Of a stretch of 30,624 nucleotides of DNA, positions 13,787-20,810 are shown piece by piece; position 1 is the first letter of the stretch; every line of letters starts with the position of its first letter. Both the position numbers and the translations under genes were made by a program. The notes below the pieces were generated by a model that was not told the DNA's origin, did no database searches, and saw only the letters and a list, made by a program, of their open reading frames with translations. Location: positions 1 through 30,624 of the forward strand of contig CANQXN010000004.1 in the NCBI GenBank assembly GCA_947627815.1, written 5' to 3'. Origin of the DNA: an uncultured Clostridia bacterium (lineage in GTDB: Bacteria; Bacillota; Clostridia; Oscillospirales; CAG-272).

Positions 13787-13858
13787 AGGGGCGTAAGGAC
13801 TCGAACCCTAGACATGCGGTTTTGGAGACCGCCGTTCTACCGACTGAACTACACCCCT
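13783..13858 (-). tRNA. tRNA-Trp (CCA anticodon), CCA end encoded
   Basis: The minus strand gives AGGGGTG as 5' acceptor strand and CGCCCCT as 3' strand, GGTAGAACGGCGG in the D region, anticodon stem GCGGT/ACCGC around the loop CTCCAAA (anticodon CCA), and GGGTTCGAGTCC in the T arm. G73 and an encoded CCA complete it, 76 nt. The CCA also forms the edge of a 46-bp palindrome. tRNA 3' ends are common integration sites. Confidence 0.95.
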
Positions 13859-13875
13859 GTATTTTCAGCCCCTGT

Positions 13876-13904
13876 ATTATATCACAAGCGATAAAAAAAT
13901 GCAA
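13876..13904 (-). promoter_or_regulatory. Promoter of tRNA-Trp
   Basis: On the minus strand TTGCAT (13904-13899), 17 bp, TATAAT (13881-13876); start point about 11 nt ahead of the mature 5' end. Confidence 0.75.
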
Positions 13905-13975
13905 GGGCTTTTTTTGATTTCTTCCGATTTTCTTTCCGAACCGCCATTTTAGCCGCGATATTTCGCGCCGGTGGG

Positions 13976-14371
13976 TCATTTTTTATAGAAAAGCATCACC
14001 TTTTCGGCAAAGGCGCAGGAGAGATTCAATTCCTCGGCAAATTCCCAGACCTCCCGACAGCCTTTGCGCAAGGCTTTCTGGAAGCGCTCACGCGGCACCA
14101 GACGGCGGATCGCCCACGCCTCGGCGCGGCGCTCTTCCCGCAGTCTTGCCTCCTGCCCCATGGCATAAAAAGCCCCCGTGCGGCAATGCCCCAATTCGTG
14201 CGCGAGACATTCGGCCTCTTCACAGCTCGAGGCCAAGCGCCGGCGATCCAGCCCGATATAACATTTGCTCCCCAAACACACCGCCACGGCCTTTGTCCGG
14301 GGCAGAGAGAATTGCTCCACCGCGATGCCGCAGTTTTCCGCCTGCTGATACAGGCTTTCGAGTACCGTCAC
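13976..14371 (-). CDS. ImmA/IrrE-family metallopeptidase
   Basis: ImmA proteins cleave the paired phage or ICE repressor (ImmR type) and so release the element from immunity. The zinc motif HExxH is seen as AHELGH (H58, E59, H62), and a third ligand is likely E84 in RRAEAWAIRRLVP, the usual downstream helix of the family. Its 131 residues are normal. The start is GTG 14371 with AAGGAGG 8 nt upstream. It lies 40 nt behind the repressor gene at 14412-14870 and is surely cotranscribed with it. This pairing is the best evidence for its role. Confidence 0.88.
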   Translation of the reverse strand: MTVLESLYQQAENCGIAVEQFSLPRTKAVAVCLGSKCYIGLDRRRLASSCEEAECLAHELGHCRTGAFYAMGQEARLREERRAEAWAIRRLVPRERFQKALRKGCREVWEFAEELNLSCAFAEKVMLFYKK

Positions 14372-14411
14372 AAAGACCGCCTCCTTTGCTTTTTGTCAGT
14401 TGAACGCTTGT

Positions 14412-14870
14412 TTAGTCCTTTTTTCTCTGCTTGACATATTCGACAAAGCTCTTGACTTCCCGCCACATTTCTTCGGTCACCGGACAGTCGCCGCCGAACA
14501 AGGCGGCCTTGATCTCCTCTTCCCCCGCGCTCCGCTGGCCTTCAAAGACGCCGCGCCCGGTGCGAAACTCAAACAGGCTCTTTTCTTCAAGCGTGGCACA
14601 GCGGCTGTAGGCCTCTTTTTCCTCGCTTGTCCACCGCTCTTGCGGGCGGGTCAGCGTGTAAGGCTTGCCGTAGAGGTATTCCACCGGCAGGGCAAAGTGA
14701 CTTGCGATGCGATCCGCCATGGAAAAATCCATGCCGTTTTTCCCGAGTTCCCAGTTGGAAACGGCGGTCTGATCCACCGAAAAAAGCGCGGCAAATTCTT
14801 TTTGCGAAAGCCCCGCCGCTTTCCTTACCAGCCGGATGCGGTTGGGCTGACCGCTTGCGGATGCTGCCAT
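14412..14870 (-). CDS. Phage-type Cro/CI-like repressor (ImmR-like)
   Basis: The N-terminal helix-turn-helix covers about residues 9-67 (RIRLVRKAAGLSQKEFAALFSVDQTAVSNWELGK), followed by DRIASHFALPVEYLYG, the normal end of an XRE domain. Residues 70-152 are charged and helical and probably serve for oligomerisation and for recognition by the ImmA-like protease encoded next. ATG 14870 is preferred over GTG 14873, as GAGGGG then sits 7 nt away. A perfect 19-bp palindrome sits inside its own promoter, so it is most likely autoregulated and also represses the divergent gene at 15094. Confidence 0.87.
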   Translation of the reverse strand: MAASASGQPNRIRLVRKAAGLSQKEFAALFSVDQTAVSNWELGKNGMDFSMADRIASHFALPVEYLYGKPYTLTRPQERWTSEEKEAYSRCATLEEKSLFEFRTGRGVFEGQRSAGEEEIKAALFGGDCPVTEEMWREVKSFVEYVKQRKKD

Positions 14871-14923
14871 CACAATTCCCCTCTTTCTTCCCCCGCCCCG
14901 CGCGGGCAGACTTTTACTTTTTC

Positions 14924-14952
14924 AGTATAAGAGATAATCTCTTATTTGTCAA
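14924..14952 (-). promoter_or_regulatory. Promoter of the repressor/ImmA operon
   Basis: On the minus strand TTGACA (14952-14947), 17 bp, TATACT (14929-14924). The spacer is almost filled by the operator palindrome. Confidence 0.88.
14927..14945. promoter_or_regulatory. Operator O1, perfect 19-bp palindrome
   Basis: ATAAGAGAT-A-ATCTCTTAT is a perfect palindrome lying between the -35 and -10 of the repressor promoter. Binding there would block RNA polymerase, the classic autorepression layout. Confidence 0.8.
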
Positions 14953-14977
14953 GAGTTTTTTTAAAAATTTTTATAAA

Positions 14978-14996
14978 ATATGAGTAAATCTCTTGA
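14978..14996. promoter_or_regulatory. Operator O2, degenerate copy
   Basis: ATATGAGTAAATCTCTTGA matches the O1 palindrome at 14 of 19 positions, with the right half (AATCTCTT) intact. It overlaps the -35 of the rightward promoter, so the same repressor could silence the divergent gene. Confidence 0.55.
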
Positions 14997-15021
14997 CACG
15001 AGGGCAAACCTGTGGTATAGT
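14993..15021 (+). promoter_or_regulatory. Promoter of the divergent small phage gene
   Basis: TTGACA (14993-14998), 17 bp, TATAGT (15016-15021). It faces away from the repressor promoter; the two -35 boxes lie 40 bp apart and form the inverted repeat TGTCAAGAG / CTCTTGACA. Confidence 0.88.
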
Positions 15022-15093
15022 AAAGCTACCACTCATATACACAAAACACAGTCTATCCGACACAGTCTTTTTTGTATAGGAGGAAAGCGTTTC

Positions 15094-15438
15094 ATGCCTT
15101 ATAAAGCAAGAGATAAAAACGCCCTGAGCGTCCACGAAAAGCGGGAAGTGTTGGCGATCTGCGGCGACTATCACAAACGGGAGGTGGAGCTTGCCCGCGG
15201 CAGACGGCGGCCGGAGGTGCTGGCGCGGTATGCCGAATTAAACGGCGCGATCAAAGAAGCGCTCGAGGAGGTGTGCGAAGGGGAAAGCGAGGAAATCAAG
15301 CGGCTTTTTCTTCAGGCGCTGGCCGAGCGGCGGGGACACGCCTGGTCGCCCCTCTGTATGCTCATGAGTCCCGGCGCCTTTTACGAACGCAAATACCGCT
15401 TGGCGCGCCTCATCGCCGAAAAACTCAATATCATCTGA
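15094..15438 (+). CDS. Small phage-type protein, unknown (possible ArpU/RinA-like regulator)
   Basis: A 114-residue, highly charged helical protein starting at ATG 15094, with AGGAGG upstream. I do not recognise it firmly. The C-terminal part (SPLCMLMSPGAFYERKYRL, then ARLIAEKLNII) has the look of the DNA-recognition end of ArpU/RinA-type phage late regulators, where a 'tfY.rk...' helix precedes a final 'aeeLgi' helix; this is a resemblance only. It is transcribed from a perfect promoter under probable control of the divergent repressor, the usual place of the first lytic or excision gene (antirepressor, Cro or activator). No other lytic genes follow on this strand. The gap to 15509 holds a short frame with a ribosome site that I do not accept as a gene. 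Confidence 0.75.
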   Translation: MPYKARDKNALSVHEKREVLAICGDYHKREVELARGRRRPEVLARYAELNGAIKEALEEVCEGESEEIKRLFLQALAERRGHAWSPLCMLMSPGAFYERKYRLARLIAEKLNII

Positions 15439-15508
15439 AAAAGGAGGGTTTTTGTCAAAAGAAAGAGAACCCTTGCGCCCATCTTTTAAAAAGCGACAAA
15501 ATGCGCGC

Positions 15509-15537
15509 TTGACAAGCTTTTTGAGCGGTGATATAAT
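15509..15537 (+). promoter_or_regulatory. Consensus promoter of the membrane protein gene
   Basis: TTGACA (15509-15514), 17 bp, TATAAT (15532-15537): a full sigma-A consensus. In the leader, CCCGACGG (15552-15559) pairs with CCGTCGGG (15583-15590) around a T-rich 23-nt loop just ahead of the ribosome site. Confidence 0.88.
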
Positions 15538-15605
15538 AAGGACAAGCACTTCCCGACGGGCTTTTTTCTCTTTTTTCAAACACCGTCGGGGCAGAGGAGG
15601 ATTTT

Positions 15606-16346
15606 ATGATACAACAGTCGGCATCCCAACAACGGCAGCTCTTTGATCGGCAGATCAAGAGCGGGCGGCTGGCGATTCTTTTGATCGTCATCGCCACCGT
15701 GATCAATCTCATCATTCTTTTTGTTGACGCGCCCTTTTATTTCTACCTGACCGCCGCGCTCCCTTATTATCTCTTCTTTTTGTCCGGCCTATTCTGCGGC
15801 ATCTTTGCGGAAGGCATGTATACCGAAATCGGCACGACCAAGGCCGAAATGGCGGTGCTTGAGTCTCCCGGCAGCTTTGTCGCGTCGGCGCTTTTTGCCG
15901 TGGCCGTGCTGGCGTTCTTTCTGGTGTGCTGGTTTTTCTGCCAGAAAAAACGCGGCTGGTTTCTCGCGGCCGCCATCGCGGAAGGCGTCAATGCCATCGG
16001 CCTCATTTTGCCCCTCTTTGTCTTTGAAAACGCGGTCATCGATCTGGTCATCGGCCTTGTCTTTCACGGTTTTATGGTCTATTGGATCGCGCTGGCCTAT
16101 CGCGCCGACAAGAAAAAAAGTCTCCTCCCGCAGGACGAGGCGCGGCCTTTTGTGCCGCTGACGGGCGATGTTTTTGCCGGCACAGATGCCGGCACCATCT
16201 CCGCCGATCCCGCGATGCCTTACATGCAGGCCGACCCCACAGCACAAGCCGCCCCCGCCGCCCCCGCCAACCCCGCCGAACCGGCGACACCGGCTGATTC
16301 GGCGGCCGCAAACGCCGAACCCGATCCGACCAGCCGCCCGCAGTAA
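15606..16346 (+). CDS. Multi-pass membrane protein with Pro/Ala-rich tail, unknown
   Basis: The 246-residue protein shows about five hydrophobic segments: near 20-40 (RLAILLIVIATVINLIILF), 45-68, 91-110 (VASALFAVAVLAFFLVCWFF), 116-138 and 141-164. A charged turn (RADKKK) then leads to a cytoplasmic or exposed tail of about 75 residues, the last 40 rich in Ala, Pro and Asp repeats. I recognise no family. ATG 15606 has GAGGAGG six nt upstream, and the promoter is perfect, so it should be strongly expressed. It lies between the phage immunity module and the late genes but is on the opposite strand to the late genes and separated from them by a bidirectional terminator, as in a prophage 'moron' gene or a host gene. 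Confidence 0.82.
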   Translation: MIQQSASQQRQLFDRQIKSGRLAILLIVIATVINLIILFVDAPFYFYLTAALPYYLFFLSGLFCGIFAEGMYTEIGTTKAEMAVLESPGSFVASALFAVAVLAFFLVCWFFCQKKRGWFLAAAIAEGVNAIGLILPLFVFENAVIDLVIGLVFHGFMVYWIALAYRADKKKSLLPQDEARPFVPLTGDVFAGTDAGTISADPAMPYMQADPTAQAAPAAPANPAEPATPADSAAANAEPDPTSRPQ

Positions 16347-16355
16347 CCTACCGAA

Positions 16356-16397
16356 GAAAGACCCCCGCAGGCCAAAGCCTGCGGGGGTCTTTCTTTG
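16356..16397 (+). terminator. Strong bidirectional terminator
   Basis: A perfect 17-bp stem GAAAGACCCCCGCAGGC / GCCTGCGGGGGTCTTTC around CAAA, T-rich on both sides. It separates the convergent membrane protein and XhlA-like genes. Confidence 0.88.
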
Positions 16398-16409
16398 ATC
16401 CCGCGTCAC

Positions 16410-16718
16410 TCAGTGAAAAACCAGCGCCATCACGGCGCCCAAGAGAGCGCCGAGCAGCGAAGAAATCAGGCATTTGATCACCTCGTTGCGCACGAGGGTC
16501 AAGCGCTCGAGCGGCTGTTTTTCCAGCGCGGTGAGGCGCTTGCCCTGTTCCTTCTGCTCGTTGAGCATGTGCTGCATGTTCACGGCGAGCTGGTTGACCG
16601 AAAGCGCGATTTCGTGGATCGTCTCCTGTCGGTTTTCGCAGTCCTTGACGCGGGCCTTCAGATCGTCAATTTCGTTGTCCTGCCGCGCCAGGGCGGCGGC
16701 GATGTCTTCGCCCGACAT
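16410..16718 (-). CDS. XhlA/holin-like coiled-coil membrane protein
   Basis: A 102-residue protein. Residues 1-75 form a long helix rich in Asp, Glu, Gln and Arg (coiled coil likely). Residues about 83-101 (IKCLISSLLGALLGAVMAL) form one C-terminal membrane segment. This layout is that of haemolysin XhlA-type phage lysis proteins and related phage accessory membrane proteins; I see no second membrane segment of a classical holin. ATG 16718 has AAAGGAGGA upstream. It is the last gene of the late run, overlaps the end of the lipase gene by 53 nt and is followed by a strong terminator. The lysis role is inferred from position and shape. Confidence 0.72.
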   Translation of the reverse strand: MSGEDIAAALARQDNEIDDLKARVKDCENRQETIHEIALSVNQLAVNMQHMLNEQKEQGKRLTALEKQPLERLTLVRNEVIKCLISSLLGALLGAVMALVFH

Positions 16719-17352
16719 TTTCGTATTCCTCCTTTTTCAACAGCGCCTGGCAGTAGTTTTCCGGCCGGTGGGCGTCGATGGGACCCAGACCGGGCGTTTT
16801 TGCCAAGGCGAGCTTTTGCCCCACATGCCGGTAACCGAATACGGCGGGCGGCAGGTGGGTCACGATGTCGCGGGGATTGACCACCCGAATGAAGTTTTGA
16901 AAGCGTGCGGAAAGCCAGGCGGGCAAAAATCCCCATAAAACGCGGGGGCAGCCGAAGCCGAACCCGCGAAGATGATCCCGCAGATCGGGGCGGTGAAACC
17001 AGATATATTCGTGGCAGAGCAAGGCGATGGCCGCGCCGTGAGAGTAACCCACGACGGTCACTTCCCTTACCGTGGGATCGGCGAGCGGCAGCTCAAGATA
17101 GGGCTTGATCGCCTTCCAGACCGCGAGAAAGCCCCGGTGGCAGAGCCAGGTGGTTTCCATTTCCCGATAGGGGCGGACGGCGAAGGAAAAATTGCTGACC
17201 CAGTCGGCCAGGCCGTCCGATTTTTCAAAATATAAAAACAAAGCGTCGCCTTGGCGGACGAGCGCAAAATCGCCGCTTTGTTCTACATGGCGGTAATCCG
17301 CCGCAAGGCACTCGTTGAAGTGCGCCAAAAGTTCTTCTGCTTTTACTTCCAT
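16666..17352 (-). CDS. Class 3 lipase-like alpha/beta hydrolase
   Basis: Class 3 lipases are serine hydrolases acting on acylglycerols or phospholipids. The nucleophile elbow GYSHG is at 102-106 (Ser104). FGCPRV (133-138) follows as in the family. The aspartate is in VVNPRDIVTHLPP (D162), and the histidine probably in DAHRPENY (H195). CHRGF (71-75) matches the segment before the elbow. Its 228 residues have no signal peptide, so it acts in the cytoplasm unless cells lyse. The last 18 residues (VGRRHRRRPGAAGQRN and neighbours) overlap the start of the XhlA-like gene in another frame and look like read-through. ATG 17352 has AAAGGGAA somewhat far upstream. Its place among phage late genes suggests a part in lysis or delivery, but it could be a host gene captured there. 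Confidence 0.82.
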   Translation of the reverse strand: MEVKAEELLAHFNECLAADYRHVEQSGDFALVRQGDALFLYFEKSDGLADWVSNFSFAVRPYREMETTWLCHRGFLAVWKAIKPYLELPLADPTVREVTVVGYSHGAAIALLCHEYIWFHRPDLRDHLRGFGFGCPRVLWGFLPAWLSARFQNFIRVVNPRDIVTHLPPAVFGYRHVGQKLALAKTPGLGPIDAHRPENYCQALLKKEEYENVGRRHRRRPGAAGQRN

Positions 17353-17509
17353 GTTTTCAAATTCCCTTTCTCAAACGGGTTTGCGAAGGGGGTCTCCCCC
17401 TCTTTCAGCCTATGAAACCAAGCGCCAAAGCGTTCCTTTTCCGCGCTCGCTCCCTCGGGACTTCTCTTCCCTTTTTCGCACTCGCTCCCCCTCTGTCCCC
17501 TTTTCTTTT

Positions 17510-17632
17510 TCTTTTTTTTAAAGTTCTTGGGGGTACGGGGGGCTTCTTTCAAGAAGCCCCCTGCCTTTCCCCTTCCCCTTTTTTAAAGTTCTTGGGGGGT
17601 GCAGGGGGACTTCTTTCAAGAAGCCCCCCTGC
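17510..17632 (-). repeat. Hairpin repeat copies C1 and C2 in tandem
   Basis: C1: flank TTTTTTTAAAGTTCTTGG (about 17513-17530), stem GGGGGCTTCTT / AAGAAGCCCCC with loop TC (17538-17561). C2: flank CCCCTTTTTTAAAGTTCTT (17575-17593), stem GCAGGGGGACTTCTT / AAGAAGCCCCCCTGC with loop TC (17601-17632), one mismatch. The stop codon of the tail-hub-like gene lies in the C2 stem (17616-17618). The region 17353-17615 before the lipase gene holds only these repeats and C/T-rich sequence. Confidence 0.88.
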
Positions 17633-20600
17633 CCCGTACCCTCCCCTTCGGGCGGGCGCGGTGGGCGATGAAAGCGATGGCGAAAGGGCCGGCAAAAACC
17701 TCGCTCCAGACGGCGAAGCGCTTTTCCACAAAATGGCGGGAGGTGTCGTTTAGCGAAACCAACCGCCAAGGGGCGCTTGTCAGGGAAAAGGAAGCGGCGC
17801 TAAGGGCGGCAAGACCCGCCGAGGAAGCGGTATCCGACCCCACCGCGCCGACCACAGTCCAAGGCTCGTGATCGCATTGAACCGCCACCGAAAAGGACGA
17901 ACCCGACGGACAAAGCGATTTGATCAAAAGAGAACGGCGCACCGTCTGCTTTGTCAGCTGGGGCAGGTCGCAGTCGTCGTAGGCCGTGATGAGGCCGGCG
18001 GGATAGGAACGGTGATTGAAAGTGTAAAAGGAGGGGTGGATCTCGTTCGGCCGCACCGAACCGGCGGCTGCGCCGGGCGGCACAATCCCCCGCCGGTCGT
18101 TGTTGAAACAGAAGAAACAGCCGTCCTCGGTGCCGAAATAAAGACGGCTGCCCACCGCTAAAACGGCGCTGGCGGGATAAAAAATCCCGCCGGTTTCTTC
18201 GCCGGTCGCTTCGACAAGATAGGGAATCCCCCCTTCCACGATAACGGCGCCCTCGCCGAGAGAAACGCCCGATTTTGTGGAAAGCGATAAGCGGGCGACT
18301 TCGCCCGAAACCGGCGAAGAATCCCCCTTGATCTGCACCGATTGCCCCGCAAACCAAGCGTCTTTCAGGGCAGGGCTGGGAAAGGCCGAAGAATGCCGAA
18401 AAATCGGCGATTGCCCCCGGTAATGGCCGATGTCAGCCAGTCGGTACCAGGGGTAGCGGCGGGCGCTGTCGGAAGAACGCAGGCGCCCGTCGGCAAGGTA
18501 AAGCTCGCTCGGTAGGGATAAGACTAAATAGTCCTCCCAGACCGAAAGGGACGCCTTGTCCAGCGGCCGGGCAAAAAGACGGCGGTCAATGGCAAGCGAG
18601 AGAGAAATCAGCGCCTGCTTGCCGGCCAGCGTCTCGTTTTCTAATGCGAAAACGCCGCGAGAAGTGAGAAATACCGTCTGCCCGCCGAAGATAACCGCAG
18701 GCCCTAACGCCGATAACGGCCCTGTGGCGCCAGACTCCCGATAAATACGGCGCCCCGATTCGCTCGCCGCTTTGTGGAGGAAAACGCCGCCGTTTGCCCC
18801 CGACTTGAAGATCGCCAATGTGTCTTTGCGCGCTAAGAGATTTTCGCAAACGCCCCGCCCGCGCCCCGATAAAAAGAGCGAACAGGCGCCGAAATAGCCG
18901 ACGCCGCAAGACCCGTCCGCGCGATCGGTCGAATAAAAGACCATGTCCGGCAGCGCGGGATTGCCGGTCAGAAACAGCCTGCCGTCAAAGACCGCAAGCG
19001 CCCGACAGCCGCCAAGGGCGGCGGCGGGAGAGCCGGTGTAGTTGAAATCGCTTGCCAAAGCGGCAAAATCGGGCATAGAACGGGGCGAATACGCGCCGCC
19101 TGTCCCGACACAGTGTACGATAAGCTTCTTGTTTTCAAGATCCGACGCCTTCGCGTGGATCAGAAGAGAGGGCAGATAGGACGCTTGCCCCGACGGCGTC
19201 TCGATCGGCAGAGCGCTCGAAAGAGAATAGGAAATCGCGGCGCTTGTGTCGTCGGAAAGGGGCGCGCCGTCCAGCGTGACCGAGAGAACCTTGGCGCAGT
19301 AGTCGTATAACGGTAAGGAAAAGGTCGTAAAAGGCGACTCGGCCTGGCTGACCCGACAGGGGCCGCCGACCGCGTCCCCTTCCACCGTCAGAAAGGCAAA
19401 CTTGTCCTTGACCAGCGTGTTGGTCGAGAGAAAATAAATGCCGACCAGCGCCGCAGGCGCCGCTAACTTGAACGCGTAGCCCGTGGCGGCGGCCTCGTTG
19501 AGTTCGTAGGAGCCGGAATAGGCCGACACCGAGGCGACCGCGCCGGTGTCGTCGCCTAAAAAGACGCGGCAGGTCGTGTAACTGCGCCGGTCGATGGGGA
19601 TTCTTAACTCGACGCCCGCTCGCGCCGTCAAAAATAAAGTGTCGGTGTGAAATTTGACTTGCTCGGGAAAGGCGTAAATGGAAGGGTTCCAGCTCATGCT
19701 CCCCGCAAGATAGACTTCGGTGAGCGCCGATGTTCCCGAAAAAGCGGAAGGGTGAACATAACCGACGGCCTCGGGCAGCGCAATCTGCTTTAAATGATCG
19801 CAGCCCGCAAAAGCGTCCTCGCCGATCGATAACGCCCCCTCGAGGATCACCGTGGTGAGCGCGCGGCAGTCGGCAAACGCGCCGTTGCCCGCCTCTCCCC
19901 GGATCTCGGTGAGTTCTTGGGAAAGAACCGCGCCGGTGATCGCCGACCCCTTGAAAACGCCGGGCGCGACCCGCCGCACGGGCAGATCGGCGCCCGCGAC
20001 CGGCAGGGTGGGCGGCAGATAGAGGAAGGTGCGGCGGGCGTCAAAACCGTAGACCTCGAGCGCCGTTTCCCCGTTTGCCGAATAGGGACGCACGCGCAGG
20101 CCGTAATTGTCAAACGCCTCTTGCAGGGGCTTTTTCATCGAATACCATAGGTCGTAACGGTCGGTCAGAAGGTTGCGATCTTCATAGGGTTCGCCGTCGA
20201 GAAAGGCCACCGGCACCGTGACATCTGCCGATGTCATATCCGATCCCGCTTCTTCCCCGCCTAACCATTGGCATGTTTGGGGGGAAGAAAGACGGTATAG
20301 CCCCTGCCCGTCGCAGAGATAGAGCGAATCGCCGAAGACCGCCGCCCGCGAGGGGGCGTCCGCCAGCGTAGCGACGGGCGACAGCGTCTCTTCCTTGTCC
20401 CTGTCGGATTCAAGGGTCACATAGAGATGGCGCCCCCGGTGGATCACAAGATAGGGGCGGCGCTCCCCCGCCTCGAAAAAGGACATGGAAAAAAGGCCGT
20501 GAATAACCCCCTCTGTCTCGCCGGAAAAGCTTTTGGCAAGGAGCCGGAAGCCGGGAACCGTCTCGAGAAGCCCGCCGCCTTCGTCAGGCTCCTGCCCCTC

Positions 20601-20789
20601 GCCGACCGGGCGGCTGTGGTCGCGGTACATGTTGACAAGCTCCGAGACATGGGAGAGATCCTTTGCCCCTTCGCCGCTTCCCAAATCCAATCCGCCGGTC
20701 AGGGGAAAGACCTGCCGGTACTCGGTGGTGCGGGGGGCGAAAATCCCGCTTTTGTCTTGCGAAAGAGAACGCGATGAATTTTTTCTCAT
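17616..20789 (-). CDS. Very large tail-hub-like phage protein (P22 gp10-like) with BspA-type leucine-rich repeats
   Basis: A 1057-residue protein in the tail-gene position. The N-terminus (YRQVFPLTGGLDLG, SELVNMYRD, LETVPGFRLL, residues 24-84) is laid out like P22 gp10-type tail hub or 'stabilisation' proteins, which start with a list-of-sources segment 'N.YPE...g....l..tPGL..l'. FDGRLFLTGNPALPD near 605-620 and the following YFGA, LLARKDTLAIFKSG and SRGVFALENE segments fit their beta-propeller blades. P22 gp10 has about 470 residues, so this one is doubled in size. Part of the excess is a leucine-rich block at about 255-385 (VAPGVFKGSAIT, GAFADCRALTTVILEG, GEDAFAGCDHLKQIALPE), typical of BspA/LRR_5 surface adhesins. 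ATG 20789 has AAAGGAGGA upstream. The homology to gp10 is by eye. Confidence 0.72.
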   Translation of the reverse strand: MRKNSSRSLSQDKSGIFAPRTTEYRQVFPLTGGLDLGSGEGAKDLSHVSELVNMYRDHSRPVGEGQEPDEGGGLLETVPGFRLLAKSFSGETEGVIHGLFSMSFFEAGERRPYLVIHRGRHLYVTLESDRDKEETLSPVATLADAPSRAAVFGDSLYLCDGQGLYRLSSPQTCQWLGGEEAGSDMTSADVTVPVAFLDGEPYEDRNLLTDRYDLWYSMKKPLQEAFDNYGLRVRPYSANGETALEVYGFDARRTFLYLPPTLPVAGADLPVRRVAPGVFKGSAITGAVLSQELTEIRGEAGNGAFADCRALTTVILEGALSIGEDAFAGCDHLKQIALPEAVGYVHPSAFSGTSALTEVYLAGSMSWNPSIYAFPEQVKFHTDTLFLTARAGVELRIPIDRRSYTTCRVFLGDDTGAVASVSAYSGSYELNEAAATGYAFKLAAPAALVGIYFLSTNTLVKDKFAFLTVEGDAVGGPCRVSQAESPFTTFSLPLYDYCAKVLSVTLDGAPLSDDTSAAISYSLSSALPIETPSGQASYLPSLLIHAKASDLENKKLIVHCVGTGGAYSPRSMPDFAALASDFNYTGSPAAALGGCRALAVFDGRLFLTGNPALPDMVFYSTDRADGSCGVGYFGACSLFLSGRGRGVCENLLARKDTLAIFKSGANGGVFLHKAASESGRRIYRESGATGPLSALGPAVIFGGQTVFLTSRGVFALENETLAGKQALISLSLAIDRRLFARPLDKASLSVWEDYLVLSLPSELYLADGRLRSSDSARRYPWYRLADIGHYRGQSPIFRHSSAFPSPALKDAWFAGQSVQIKGDSSPVSGEVARLSLSTKSGVSLGEGAVIVEGGIPYLVEATGEETGGIFYPASAVLAVGSRLYFGTEDGCFFCFNNDRRGIVPPGAAAGSVRPNEIHPSFYTFNHRSYPAGLITAYDDCDLPQLTKQTVRRSLLIKSLCPSGSSFSVAVQCDHEPWTVVGAVGSDTASSAGLAALSAASFSLTSAPWRLVSLNDTSRHFVEKRFAVWSEVFAGPFAIAFIAHRARPKGRVRGRGAS

Positions 20790-20810
20790 GTTGGTCTTCC
20801 TCCTTTCGCC

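Noticed and set aside
13423..13815. Minus-strand frame of 130 codons across the repeats and tRNA-Trp
   Set aside because: It translates the 78-bp units and the palindrome (repeated FRGREAFASSVAQTV) and crosses the tRNA; repeat DNA, not a gene.
15452..15646. Short plus-strand frame starting TTG behind AAAGGAGGG
   Set aside because: The ribosome site looks good, but the frame runs through a consensus promoter and into the next gene; at most a decayed phage gene.
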